Shown: positions 19,805 through 28,045 of the stretch, one piece after another
How positions within the stretch are numbered: position 1 is the first letter of the stretch
How the letters are laid out: every line of letters begins with the position of its first letter
Source: Lachnospiraceae bacterium
Lineage (GTDB): Bacteria > Bacillota > Clostridia > Lachnospirales > Lachnospiraceae
Direction: 5' to 3'
DNA length: 64,000 nt
Assembly (NCBI GenBank): GCA_017416465.1
Contig: JAFQCK010000015.1
Coordinates: 1 to 64,000 of the forward strand
Translations under genes and position numbers: made by a program
The notes under the pieces: model-generated
What the model saw: only the letters and a program-made list of their open reading frames with translations
Told to the model about the DNA's origin: nothing
Database searches by the model: none

Positions 19805-20932
19805 ATGGATAATATAATTAATTATGTAAAAAAAGAAAAAGATGAAATAGAATCAAAGCTTAATAAACTTAATGAAACAATCCTTAGATATAAATACAAT
19901 GTTGAGGAAATAGAAAATTCTATTAATAATCTAACTAAAAATATAGATACTACTTATGAAGTTTTTTCTCCAAATTCATCTGAAAGAAATTATAACCTTA
20001 TTGAAATAGAAAAATTGAATTTAAAAAAAAATGAAATGTTATTAGAAGTTGATTCTATAATTGATAATCAGAAAAGATTGTTAGAAAAAAAAGAAAAGGT
20101 TGAAAGTGTTTATAAGGATATTTTAGATGTACAGAAAAAAATAATTACTAATGATGAAAATAGTAAATATATATTGGAAAAAGAAATTTCTAAGAATAAT
20201 GAAAAATATTCAGATGAAGTTACAAAGTTATTGGAATATCAAATAAACCAGCAAAATAATTTTATTAATAGAAATATTAAAAATGATATAGAATTATTAG
20301 ATAATAAGATTAGTCTTTGTCAAAATTTAATTGATATTGATTATAATAGAGCTAAGATGGAATTAATAAAGCTTAAAGAAGAAATAGAAAACATAAATAA
20401 AAAAATCAGTTCAAAAATGTTTCACGTGAAACATTTCTTAGAAAATAAAAATGATTACTCAATCTATGATGAAATTAAAGAAATAATAAATGAATGTAAA
20501 AAATATACGGACTTTAAATTTGAGTTTAATTATACTGGGGAAAAGATTAATGTGTCATATAAGACAATAATTAATTTAATTAGAATAATTAAAGAATCAA
20601 TTATGAATTCTATAGTTCATTCCAAGGGTAATATAATTAATATTATTGTCGTAGTAGATAATTTTGTAAATGAATATAATAAGGAAGATAATATTAAAGA
20701 TAATAATGATATGCATCAAATAAATTTTGTTATCGAAGATATTAAGACAACTAGTGTTAGTATTAAGATATCAGATAATGGAAATGGATTTTTAAAACAA
20801 GAAGATAATGTATTAATTAGTAATAACATGTATGGAATTTATTTAATGAAAAAAAGAGCAGAATATATTAATGCGGCATTGAATATAAAATCTGAAGAAG
20901 GTATGGGGACAGTTGTTACTATAGTTTTATAA
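19805..20932 (+). CDS. DegS-like histidine kinase family protein lacking the phosphoacceptor His
   Basis: A 375-residue cytoplasmic protein. Residues 1-200 are coiled coil with a stretch (FSPNSSERNYNLIEIEKLNL onward) that resembles the sensor domain of DegS. Residues 235-375 are a HATPase_c domain of the NarX/DegS type: N box RIIKESIMNSIVHSKG, G1 ISDNGNGF and G2 EGMGT. Where DegS has the phosphoacceptor motif EIHDG, this protein reads NIKND (Lys159), so ordinary autophosphorylation looks lost. The first ATG (19793) overlaps the GAGGA site, so I start at 19805. A parS site lies inside the gene and another just after its stop. No response regulator is adjacent. The true function is unknown. Confidence 0.65.
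   Translation: MDNIINYVKKEKDEIESKLNKLNETILRYKYNVEEIENSINNLTKNIDTTYEVFSPNSSERNYNLIEIEKLNLKKNEMLLEVDSIIDNQKRLLEKKEKVESVYKDILDVQKKIITNDENSKYILEKEISKNNEKYSDEVTKLLEYQINQQNNFINRNIKNDIELLDNKISLCQNLIDIDYNRAKMELIKLKEEIENINKKISSKMFHVKHFLENKNDYSIYDEIKEIINECKKYTDFKFEFNYTGEKINVSYKTIINLIRIIKESIMNSIVHSKGNIINIIVVVDNFVNEYNKEDNIKDNNDMHQINFVIEDIKTTSVSIKISDNGNGFLKQEDNVLISNNMYGIYLMKKRAEYINAALNIKSEEGMGTVVTIVL
20418..20433. other. parS site 1 (inside a coding region)
   Basis: TGTTTCACGTGAAACA is a perfect 16-base palindrome matching the Firmicute parS consensus bound by ParB/Spo0J. It lies inside the DegS-like gene, where it encodes part of MFHVKH, and is 1.5 kb upstream of parB. Confidence 0.95.
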
Positions 20933-20961
20933 AAAAATGTTTCACGTGAAACATTTTTTTT
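20932..20961 (+). other. parS site 2, overlapping a terminator hairpin
   Basis: A second TGTTTCACGTGAAACA (20938-20953) begins 5 bases after the stop of the DegS-like gene. It is flanked by an A-run and a T-run, so the same DNA forms a stem with a U-tract and can act as a rho-independent terminator before parA. Confidence 0.9.
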
Positions 20962-20989
20962 ATTTCTCATAGATTATTATATGGTTTCG

Positions 20990-20998
20990 TGCTATAAT
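20990..20998 (+). promoter_or_regulatory. Extended -10 promoter of parA
   Basis: TATAAT (20993-20998) is preceded by TG at the extended -10 position. The -35 region is poor. It lies between parS site 2 and the parA leader. Confidence 0.6.
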
Positions 20999-21022
20999 TA
21001 CAAAAGAATAAAAAAAGGAGCC

Positions 21023-21049
21023 ATGCAAAATATTTACAAATATGCATGA
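21023..21049 (+). CDS. Candidate 8-codon leader peptide upstream of parA
   Basis: AAGGAG (21015-21020) is followed at once by ATG and eight codons (MQNIYKYA) ending in TGA, 6 bases before the parA ATG. The same 25 bases form an imperfect hairpin (ATGC...GCAT with ATATT/AATAT inside). Either the peptide is made and parA is reached by reinitiation, or the hairpin folds away so that the SD serves parA with an effective spacing of about 10 bases. No other SD is seen for parA. Confidence 0.35.
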   Translation: MQNIYKYA

Positions 21050-21055
21050 TTTAGT

Positions 21056-21913
21056 ATGAGTAGAATAATTGCAATAGCTAACCAAAAAGGTGGTGTTGGT
21101 AAAACAACAACATCAATTAATCTGGCTTCATGCCTTGCAGAAGCAGAAAAGAAGGTATTGATGATTGATATCGACCCACAGGGAAATGCAACTAGTGGTT
21201 TTGGAGTAGATAAAAATAATTTAGAAAATACTCTATATGAATTATTTGTAGATGAATGTGAATTAGAAGAGTGTATTATAAAAAATGTAATAGAAAATTT
21301 AGATATATTACCTTCTAACGTAAATCTATCTGCAGCAGAAATTGATTTAATAGGTGTAGAAAAAAGAGAGTATATTTTAAAAAAGTATGTAGATAAAATA
21401 AAAGAAAATTATGATTTTATTATAATTGATTGTCCTCCTTCTTTGAATATATTAACTGTAAATGCAATGACGACTGCAGATACTGTTTTAGTAACTATTC
21501 AATGTGAATACTATGCTTTGGAAGGTTTATCACAATTAATACATACAATTAATCTGGTAAAAGAAAGATTAAATCCTGAGTTAGAGATGGAAGGTGTTGT
21601 ATTTACAATGTATGATGCTAGAACTAATTTATCATTGGAAGTGGTTGAAAATGTAAAAGCATCTTTAAAGGAAAATGTATATAAGACAATAATTCCAAGA
21701 AATATTAGATTAGCAGAAGCTCCTAGTCATGGTTTACCAATTAATATATATGATTCGAAATCAGTTGGAGCAGAGAGTTACAGACTATTAGCACAAGAAG
21801 TTATTTGTAATGACGAAGGAATTGAATTTGATGTAAATTCGTTTGATAATCAAGAATATATTAAAGATATAAAAAAAGATAAAAAGAAGAAGTTCTTAAA
21901 AAAGAAAAAATAG
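21056..21913 (+). CDS. parA: Chromosome partitioning ATPase ParA (Soj)
   Basis: A 285-residue ParA/MinD-type ATPase that works with ParB-parS in chromosome segregation and origin control. It has the deviant Walker A KGGVGKTTTSINLA at residues 11-24, DIDPQGNAT (A' motif), and DCPPSLNILTVNA (Walker B). The C-terminal 30 residues form a lysine-rich tail (KKDKKKKFLKKKK) beyond the usual end, which could add DNA affinity. It is the first gene of a parA-parB-DUF4446-DUF3881 run. Confidence 0.96.
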   Translation: MSRIIAIANQKGGVGKTTTSINLASCLAEAEKKVLMIDIDPQGNATSGFGVDKNNLENTLYELFVDECELEECIIKNVIENLDILPSNVNLSAAEIDLIGVEKREYILKKYVDKIKENYDFIIIDCPPSLNILTVNAMTTADTVLVTIQCEYYALEGLSQLIHTINLVKERLNPELEMEGVVFTMYDARTNLSLEVVENVKASLKENVYKTIIPRNIRLAEAPSHGLPINIYDSKSVGAESYRLLAQEVICNDEGIEFDVNSFDNQEYIKDIKKDKKKKFLKKKK

Positions 21914-21930
21914 TAATTATGAATAGAATT

Positions 21931-21962
21931 GGAGGAAACACTTTTTAGTGTAAAGAAATATT
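21931..21962 (+). promoter_or_regulatory. SD-hairpin leader of parB
   Basis: GGAGG (21931-21935) lies 27 bases before the parB ATG. Between them sits the hairpin ACACT-TTTT-AGTGT (21938-21951). No closer SD is visible. The arrangement is like that of parA. Confidence 0.45.
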
Positions 21963-22853
21963 ATGGCACCAAAAAAAGGATTAGGAAAAGGATTAGATAA
22001 ACTTATTCCTGTTAGTGAAGTAAAGACTATAACAAAAAGTAATAAAATTTCAGATATAGTAGAAAATGGTATTTTACAAGTTAAAATTAATAAAGTTGAA
22101 CCGAATAGAACTCAACCAAGAAAAAATTTTGATGAAGATGCATTATCAGAATTATCAGAATCAATTAAACAATTTGGAATTATCCAACCATTAGTAGTTC
22201 AAAAGAAAGATGATTTTTTTGAAATTATAGCCGGTGAGAGAAGATGGAGAGCAGCTAAATTAGCCGGACTAAAAGAAGTTCCTGTAATTGTAAAGGATTA
22301 TAGTGAACAAGAGGTTGTTGAGATTGCTCTTATTGAAAATATTCAAAGAGAGGATTTAAATCCAATTGAAGAAGCACAGGCATATAAAAGATTATTAACT
22401 GAGTTTAATTTAAAACAGGATCAGCTAGCAGAAAGAGTTTCAAAGAGTAGAACAGCAATAACTAATTCAATGAGATTGTTAAAATTAACAGATGAAGTAC
22501 AGCAGATGATTATTGAGAATATTATATCAAGCGGACATGCAAGAGCTTTGGTAGTTATTGAAGATGAAAAACTTCAGCTTCAAATAGCCACTAAGATAAT
22601 GGATGAGAGACTAAGTGTTAGAGAAACAGAAAAACTTGTAAAAAGTATTATTTCGCCTAAACAGAAAAAAATTGTACCTGAAATTGAAAATAAATTCGTA
22701 TATGAAGATATAGAAAATAAAATAAAAGAGATAGTAGGCACAAAGGTAAAGGTGAATCATAAAGCTAATGGAAAAGGTAAAATAGAAATAGAGTATTATT
22801 CTAATGCAGAATTGGAAAGAATTTATGATTTATTTTTAAATACAAGAAAATAA
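21963..22853 (+). CDS. parB: Chromosome partitioning protein ParB (Spo0J)
   Basis: A 296-residue parS-binding CTP-dependent clamp. The N-terminal KKGLGKGLDKLIP is the ParA-stimulating peptide. The nuclease-like CTP-binding domain shows PNRTQPRKNFD and GERRWRAAKLAGL, with IALIENIQREDLNPIEEAQAY. The helix-turn-helix follows (LAERVSKSRTAITNSMRLLKL), and the C-terminal dimerisation domain ends the protein. Its target sites are at 20418 and 20938. Confidence 0.96.
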   Translation: MAPKKGLGKGLDKLIPVSEVKTITKSNKISDIVENGILQVKINKVEPNRTQPRKNFDEDALSELSESIKQFGIIQPLVVQKKDDFFEIIAGERRWRAAKLAGLKEVPVIVKDYSEQEVVEIALIENIQREDLNPIEEAQAYKRLLTEFNLKQDQLAERVSKSRTAITNSMRLLKLTDEVQQMIIENIISSGHARALVVIEDEKLQLQIATKIMDERLSVRETEKLVKSIISPKQKKIVPEIENKFVYEDIENKIKEIVGTKVKVNHKANGKGKIEIEYYSNAELERIYDLFLNTRK

Positions 22854-22892
22854 TAATCAATATTTAAAATGGCATTTTTTGAAAGGAATAAA

Positions 22893-23417
22893 ATGGATAG
22901 TAAATTATTAAACACAATAGGATTAGACAGTATAGACCCTGGATATTATATTATAAGTTTATTAGTAATCTGTATAGGATTAATAATATACATATGTCTG
23001 GTAAATAAAAAAGTAAAAATATTAAGTGAAAAATATGAGAAATTCATGAGTGGAAAAGATGGAAAATCTTTAGAAGACGTTGTGTATAAAAGATTTGAAC
23101 AGGTAGATACTTTATTAAAGGAAGATAAGAAAAACAAAGAAAATATTGAATTAATTAATGAAAATCTTTTAATAGCTGTTCAAAAAGTTGGAATTGTAAA
23201 GTATGACGCATTTAATGAAATGGGTGGAAAATTGAGTTTTGCATTATCAATGTTAGATAAAGAAAATACAGGATTTGTTATAAATGCAATGCATAGTAGA
23301 GAGGGTTGTTATACTTATATTAAAGAAATTATAAAAGGTGAATCATATATACAGTTAGGAGAAGAGGAAAAAGAAGCTGTCGATAAAGCTGTTAATAGTG
23401 ATAATTATATGATTTAA
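22893..23417 (+). CDS. DUF4446 family membrane-anchored protein
   Basis: 174 residues. One N-terminal membrane helix (about 20-39, YYIISLLVICIGLIIYICLV), then a short coiled coil and a conserved globular part with KYDAFNEMGGKLSFALSMLD and SREGCYTYIKEI, the DUF4446 signature. Function is unknown, but the gene commonly follows parB in Clostridia. An ATG at 22869 is possible. The AAAGG site just before 22893 decides for the shorter form. Confidence 0.85.
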   Translation: MDSKLLNTIGLDSIDPGYYIISLLVICIGLIIYICLVNKKVKILSEKYEKFMSGKDGKSLEDVVYKRFEQVDTLLKEDKKNKENIELINENLLIAVQKVGIVKYDAFNEMGGKLSFALSMLDKENTGFVINAMHSREGCYTYIKEIIKGESYIQLGEEEKEAVDKAVNSDNYMI

Positions 23418-23450
23418 TAATAGAATTTATAATAAAAGGAAAATGAATGA

Positions 23451-24311
23451 ATGCATAATTATTATAAAGCAATTGGGTTTGGTAAAGAATACTCAAAAAC
23501 TGTAATAAGAAATATTATAAAAAAAGCAGTTGATGATTATAAAAAAAATGAACTGGAGAATAGTTTAGGAAGATTAATCGAGATATTTGTTTTATTTGAT
23601 AAATCAATAGGACTGGCAATTCATGGAGAATTTATTAATGAAGATGAATTTGAGGTAGAATATACATTTCCATTTATAAAACCAAATCATTTTTTTCATT
23701 ATGATGATATTGTAATAGAAAGAAATGTGTCATCATACTCTTTTTCAGCAGGCTGTGATATGAGAGAAACAGGTGTTACTATAATTTTCTATTTACAAAA
23801 TGCATTAGATTATGTAAATAAGAAATTACCAGAAAAAGTTTCTACGAAGGTAGGTATGGCTGGTCTATCATTATCAGGTAAAATAATATTACCAACAAAA
23901 GAATATGTAGAATATAAAGAAGCATATGATAAGATAAAAAAAGATAAAAGTGATATGATTAAAGAAGCCAGACAGGGTGATGAAGATGCTATTGAAAGTC
24001 TTACTTTTGACGAAATGAATACCTATACGAAAATTTCTAAGCGATTAGAAAATGAAGATGTATATAGTATAGTAGATACATGTCTTATGCCATTTGGAAT
24101 GGAATGTGACAGATATGAAGTGATTGGAAAAATTAAAAAAATTGAAATATGTATAAATAGAATTACATCTGAAAAAGTTTACAATCTTACATTAGAATGT
24201 AATGATGTTATTATTAACGTGGGGATAAATGAGAGTGATTTGGTTGGGGAACCAAAAGTAGGAAGAAGATTCAAAGGGAATATATGGTTGCAAGGAAATA
24301 TAGTTTTTTAA
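23451..24311 (+). CDS. DUF3881 family protein
   Basis: A 286-residue soluble protein beginning MHNYYKAIGF. I recognise it as DUF3881, a family I know mainly from Lachnospiraceae. The middle has an acidic, phenylalanine-rich stretch (FPFIKPNHFFHYDDIVIER) and the C-terminal third looks like a beta-rich domain (IGKIKKIEICINRITSEKV...VGRRFKGNIWLQG). No enzymatic motif is seen and the function is unknown. It follows the DUF4446 gene by 33 bases and probably ends the parAB transcript. Confidence 0.7.
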   Translation: MHNYYKAIGFGKEYSKTVIRNIIKKAVDDYKKNELENSLGRLIEIFVLFDKSIGLAIHGEFINEDEFEVEYTFPFIKPNHFFHYDDIVIERNVSSYSFSAGCDMRETGVTIIFYLQNALDYVNKKLPEKVSTKVGMAGLSLSGKIILPTKEYVEYKEAYDKIKKDKSDMIKEARQGDEDAIESLTFDEMNTYTKISKRLENEDVYSIVDTCLMPFGMECDRYEVIGKIKKIEICINRITSEKVYNLTLECNDVIINVGINESDLVGEPKVGRRFKGNIWLQGNIVF

Positions 24312-24379
24312 ATATAAACCTTTCTTGACGTATATATTAATCTATGATAAACTCTTAATGTTATAAATAAATATTTAAT

Positions 24380-24456
24380 GTCGTTATAGCTCAGCTGGAT
24401 AGAGCAACCGCCTCCTAAGCGGTAGGTCGGAGGTTCAAATCCTCTTAACGACGCCA
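24380..24456 (+). tRNA. tRNA-Arg (anticodon CCT), CCA encoded
   Basis: A 77-nt tRNA with acceptor GTCGTTA/TAACGAC, D arm GCTC/GAGC and anticodon loop CTCCTAA (anticodon CCT, reading AGG). The discriminator is G, followed by a genomically encoded CCA (24454-24456). The other two tRNAs in the window lack encoded CCA. Confidence 0.96.
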
Positions 24457-24463
24457 AAAATAC

Positions 24464-24498
24464 CGCCGAAAGTCTTAAAAATAAGGTTTTCGGCGTTT
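24464..24498 (+). terminator. Terminator after tRNA-Arg
   Basis: CGCCGAAA (24464-24471) pairs with TTTCGGCG (24488-24495), with an inner CTTA/TAAG pairing, and a short T-tract follows. Confidence 0.75.
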
Positions 24499-24547
24499 AA
24501 TACATAATAAGGATTTTGTTAAATAATAATAGAATTAGGTATAAAAA

Positions 24548-25489
24548 GTGAATTATATAGTTTTAGATTTAGAATGGAATCAGGCAAAAAATAATAATGA
24601 AACAAAAGAACTACAGTTCGAAATAGTAGAAATTGGAGCAGTAAAACTAGATGAAAATCTGTCAGAAATAGATAGGTTTAGTTCTCTAGTAAAACCAAAA
24701 GTTTATAAAAAAATGAATCCCATTATAAAGGATATAACAGGAATTAATGAAGAAGATTTTATCAAAGAAAAAGGTTTTTCAAAAGTAATTGGTGAATTTC
24801 TTAATTGGTGTGGTAAAGATTATATTTTTTGTACTTTTGGCTCCCAGGATTTATATGAGCTACAGAGTAATATGATTTATCATCACTGTGAGATACCATG
24901 GAAATATCCTTTTAAATATATAGATGTTCAAAAAATATTTGGTATAGAATTTAATGATTTTGAACAAAGATCTTTAGAAATGGTATCAACTTATTTTTGT
25001 ATTAATAGTAAAGAATTATTTCATAGGGCATTGGCAGATGCTATTTATACAAGTAAGATTTTAAAAAAGCTTACTAAAGAAAATTTCGAAAAATATATAT
25101 CATTAGATTATATTAATGTACCGGAAAGTGAGAAAAAATCTAAAGATATAAATCTTGGAACACATTTGGAATACTTATCAATTGCATATGATAATAAAGA
25201 TGAATTGTTATTATCTCAAACAATTCATACAACTAGATGTCCTGAATGTATGAAAAAATGTAGAAAGAAAATAAAATGGTTTTCAGATACTTCAAAATAT
25301 TTGTGTGTTGCTAAATGTGAAAATCATGGTCTTATCGAAGGTACATTAAATATAAAAAAGAGAATAGATGGAAAGTATTTTGCTATTAGAAAAGTATTTT
25401 TTATTAATGAAGAGCAATATGATAAGGTAGTTTTAAGAAAAGAAATTTTAAGAGAAAAAAGAAGAAAAAAAAGAATTAAGAAAAAATAA
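24548..25489 (+). CDS. DEDDh 3'-5' exonuclease with C-terminal zinc-ribbon-like segment
   Basis: 313 residues. The N-terminal half is an RNase T/DNA polymerase III epsilon type exonuclease: Exo I motif LDLEWN with Asp/Glu, Exo II in FGSQDLYEL, and Exo III HRALADAIYT with His and Asp. It should remove nucleotides from 3' ends of DNA or RNA, but the substrate is unknown. The C-terminal part has CPECMKKC...CVAKCENHG, a likely zinc-binding pair, and a very basic tail. The start is GTG with AGG upstream. It stands alone between tRNA-Arg and a bidirectional terminator. Confidence 0.85.
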   Translation: MNYIVLDLEWNQAKNNNETKELQFEIVEIGAVKLDENLSEIDRFSSLVKPKVYKKMNPIIKDITGINEEDFIKEKGFSKVIGEFLNWCGKDYIFCTFGSQDLYELQSNMIYHHCEIPWKYPFKYIDVQKIFGIEFNDFEQRSLEMVSTYFCINSKELFHRALADAIYTSKILKKLTKENFEKYISLDYINVPESEKKSKDINLGTHLEYLSIAYDNKDELLLSQTIHTTRCPECMKKCRKKIKWFSDTSKYLCVAKCENHGLIEGTLNIKKRIDGKYFAIRKVFFINEEQYDKVVLRKEILREKRRKKRIKKK

Positions 25490-25494
25490 TTCAA

Positions 25495-25534
25495 AAACAA
25501 AAAAAGAAAGTTCAATTGAGCTTTCTTTTTTTGT
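25495..25534. terminator. Bidirectional terminator
   Basis: AAAAAGAAAGTTC pairs with GAGCTTTCTTTTT (one GU) around AATT, flanked by A- and T-runs. It serves the exonuclease gene (+) and the recombinase-like gene (-), which converge here. Confidence 0.85.
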
Positions 25535-25563
25535 TTAAACTATAAACTATATATGGTAGTTAA

Positions 25564-26313
25564 TTAGAAATATTCCGGTAATGATTGCTTATATGTTTCA
25601 ATAAGTGTATCAAGTTCTTCTAAGAAACAATCAACACAACCATAGAATGCATCAGTATTACAAGGATCATTAAACTTATCTCTCATCTCTGATAATTCTT
25701 TAATAGCAGCGTTTAAACGATTTCTACCTGAATCATCTAAATAAAGGAAGTATCTGCTTCTTGCATTTTCTTCAGGAGTCATTTTTCTTAATACAAGCTG
25801 AATATTTGGTTTTTCACCTATATATCTATAAGTGATTGCTGGCGAAGCATGATTAAATAATTGCTGTAAATAGTTAATATCTCCAGTTTCTTTATAATAA
25901 CGCCATGCAAAAGTTTTTCTCATTGTCTGAGCGCCTATAGAAGATAAACCAACTGTTTTACCAACGCTCTTAAATACTCTGTAAGCCTGTTCTCTTGAAA
26001 GAGCTTCAGGAGAGCTGGCATGTCCTAAGATTAAGAATGCTTCAGGATCCTTTCCTTCTACGTAGGAATTAATAACATCCTGAACATCTTTTGGAATTTC
26101 ATAAGTTCTTTTTACTTTATGAATACCAATTGAAACTTCAAGAGATTTTTTCTTATACACATCTTTGTTCTTCAATAAAAGAATATCTTGTAATAAAAGA
26201 CCGCTACCTATACCGATCTCGAACATAATGTAGTATTTGTCATCAACCTTTCTTAATGCATGCTTAAATTTTTCTAGTGTTTCGTCGTCTTTAATTGGTG
26301 ATACCCAACCCAT
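25564..26313 (-). CDS. Degenerate tyrosine recombinase (catalytic domain only)
   Basis: 249 residues matching the catalytic domain of phage-integrase family recombinases, without the N-terminal core-binding domain. QTMRKTFAWRYY, the LFNHASPAITYRYIG box and the candidate nucleophile Tyr164 are recognisable. The first catalytic arginine (expected in GLR) is replaced by leucine near residue 40, and the His of HxxR is Gln129, so strand exchange is doubtful. A C-terminal extension (about 175-249) has three cysteines (DPCNTDAFYGCVDC). No att site, prophage or integron surrounds it. It lies 47 bases downstream of the carboxypeptidase gene on the same strand. A DNA-binding role is possible, but this is inference. 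Confidence 0.75.
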   Translation of the reverse strand: MGWVSPIKDDETLEKFKHALRKVDDKYYIMFEIGIGSGLLLQDILLLKNKDVYKKKSLEVSIGIHKVKRTYEIPKDVQDVINSYVEGKDPEAFLILGHASSPEALSREQAYRVFKSVGKTVGLSSIGAQTMRKTFAWRYYKETGDINYLQQLFNHASPAITYRYIGEKPNIQLVLRKMTPEENARSRYFLYLDDSGRNRLNAAIKELSEMRDKFNDPCNTDAFYGCVDCFLEELDTLIETYKQSLPEYF

Positions 26314-26360
26314 TCTTTTTACCTTAACCTTTCTTTTAAATTAATAAACATATAATATTA

Positions 26361-27836
26361 TTATCTTCTTCTGAAACGATTTCTTTTTTTATAACGAAAA
26401 CTATTATTATTTCGTCTACGTCTACGTCTTCTTGTACGTCTTATATTAGGTATAAAACGTGAATAGTAAATTATACCTGCAATAATAATCAGAATGACAA
26501 CAACCGCTAAAAGAATCCAAATATTAATATCAATATATTTATCCTTGTCTTTAGTGTCTTCAGCAGCTGGTATTTTAGAAGGACCAAATGTAAAATCTGA
26601 TTCGGAGGAATCAAGTAATAAATCTGTCCCACCAACTTTTATATTATTAAAATAATAATCTATATGTGCAAATAAATTATTATACTGCTGACTTTGTTCG
26701 TCATTAAAGATAAGTTCTGAAGTACAGTCTTCAATTGTAACATTGTTAGGAAGTACAATATTACCTTCATCACTTAATTTTATTAAAGTTGAATCTGAAT
26801 CAAAAACAGTATTTAAGTTTGAGTTATTATTTGAGTTATTAAAAGTAAATTTTGTTTCTGTTTCAGAAATATTGCTAAGATTAAAATTATTAAAACCATA
26901 ATCTAATAAAATTTTTGTATCGTTATATACATTAGAACTATTTGATTTCATTACAACACTAATAAGTGTCATACCATTTCTTTTAGCAAATGTAACTAAT
27001 GTATTACCTGATTGGTCGACATATCCTGTTTTTCCACCTAAGATACCTTCATAATAAACAGCATTAAGAGGAAATAACATCTTATGTCTGTTAGCAATTG
27101 GATGAGTTTCAGTATTCTTATTTGTAGCAGGAACTACATAAGATGTATCTGCTTCAATCTTTAAAAACTCATCAAGTTTGATGGCATCTCTTGTAATCAT
27201 TGCCATATCGTAACATGTTGTGTAATGATTTTCATTAAATAATCCATGAGGATTACAAAAATTTGAAGAAATAGCGCCGGCTTTTTTTGCTCGTTCATTC
27301 ATTATTTCAGCAAATACTTCAATGGCTACCTTTCCTTCATCATAATTCTGACCCGAAGATTCAAGTTCGGATATTCTTTGAGTGTATTTATCAGTTTTTC
27401 TTGCAATATAAGCACCTGCCGCATTAGCGCATTCATTAGCAGAAGCAAGCATTACAGCATAAAGAGTATCCTTTAATGAAAGAAGTTCATCTTCTTGTCT
27501 TGAAATATGAGCTGCTCCAAGTTCAAGCGAATAAACATCGTAATGTGAATATTCAACCATATCAGACATATTACCTTCTTCAAGAGCAATCATTGTAGTT
27601 AAAATCTTAGTTATACTTGCAGGATACATCTGTTCCTTACTGTTCTTATCGTACAAGATTGTACCCGTTGAAGCTTCCATTAATATACCGGCCTCTGCAA
27701 AAATATTAGGATAAGCCGGCCAAGTTTCATCAGCATTAACTATAACTTCATTCTTAACACTACATAAAGAAAAGATTACAGTTAAAATAAGTAAAAATGA
27801 TGTTAATCTATATGTAAAATTCTTATATGCATTCAT
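26361..27836 (-). CDS. D-alanyl-D-alanine carboxypeptidase (peptidase S11, PBP5-like)
   Basis: 491 residues. The signal peptide (about 1-34) is followed by the penicillin-binding catalytic domain: SxxK as SITK (YPASITKIL), SxN as SAN (ASANECAN), and KTG in GGKTGYVD. It trims the terminal D-Ala from peptidoglycan stem peptides at the outer membrane face. After a 120-residue Asn/Ser-rich stretch comes a membrane helix (about 444-464) and a short tail with many arginines (RRTRRRRRRR), presumably on the inside. The architecture resembles sporulation/vegetative DacA-DacF proteins, but I do not assign a specific symbol. The SD is 17 bases from the ATG. Confidence 0.92.
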   Translation of the reverse strand: MNAYKNFTYRLTSFLLILTVIFSLCSVKNEVIVNADETWPAYPNIFAEAGILMEASTGTILYDKNSKEQMYPASITKILTTMIALEEGNMSDMVEYSHYDVYSLELGAAHISRQEDELLSLKDTLYAVMLASANECANAAGAYIARKTDKYTQRISELESSGQNYDEGKVAIEVFAEIMNERAKKAGAISSNFCNPHGLFNENHYTTCYDMAMITRDAIKLDEFLKIEADTSYVVPATNKNTETHPIANRHKMLFPLNAVYYEGILGGKTGYVDQSGNTLVTFAKRNGMTLISVVMKSNSSNVYNDTKILLDYGFNNFNLSNISETETKFTFNNSNNNSNLNTVFDSDSTLIKLSDEGNIVLPNNVTIEDCTSELIFNDEQSQQYNNLFAHIDYYFNNIKVGGTDLLLDSSESDFTFGPSKIPAAEDTKDKDKYIDINIWILLAVVVILIIIAGIIYYSRFIPNIRRTRRRRRRRNNNSFRYKKRNRFRRR

Positions 27837-28045
27837 TTATCTAAATAAAATGACCTTCCAATTTAATAAACGTCATTATACTCCAAAAAATGTAATCTTG
27901 CAATAAACAAATAATTATATATTCAATATTTAAGCGATTTTTTGTTGAAAATTGTCGATTTTTCGGAATATATAAATAAATCTTTATTTTTATGGATTTT
28001 TAGGTTATTATTTAAAAGGATTTATCTAATAAGAGAAAGGAATAA

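Noticed and set aside
25564..26313. Prophage or integrative element boundary
   Set aside because: No other phage or conjugation genes, no flanking att-like repeats at the tRNA-Arg 1 kb away, and the recombinase looks catalytically degenerate.
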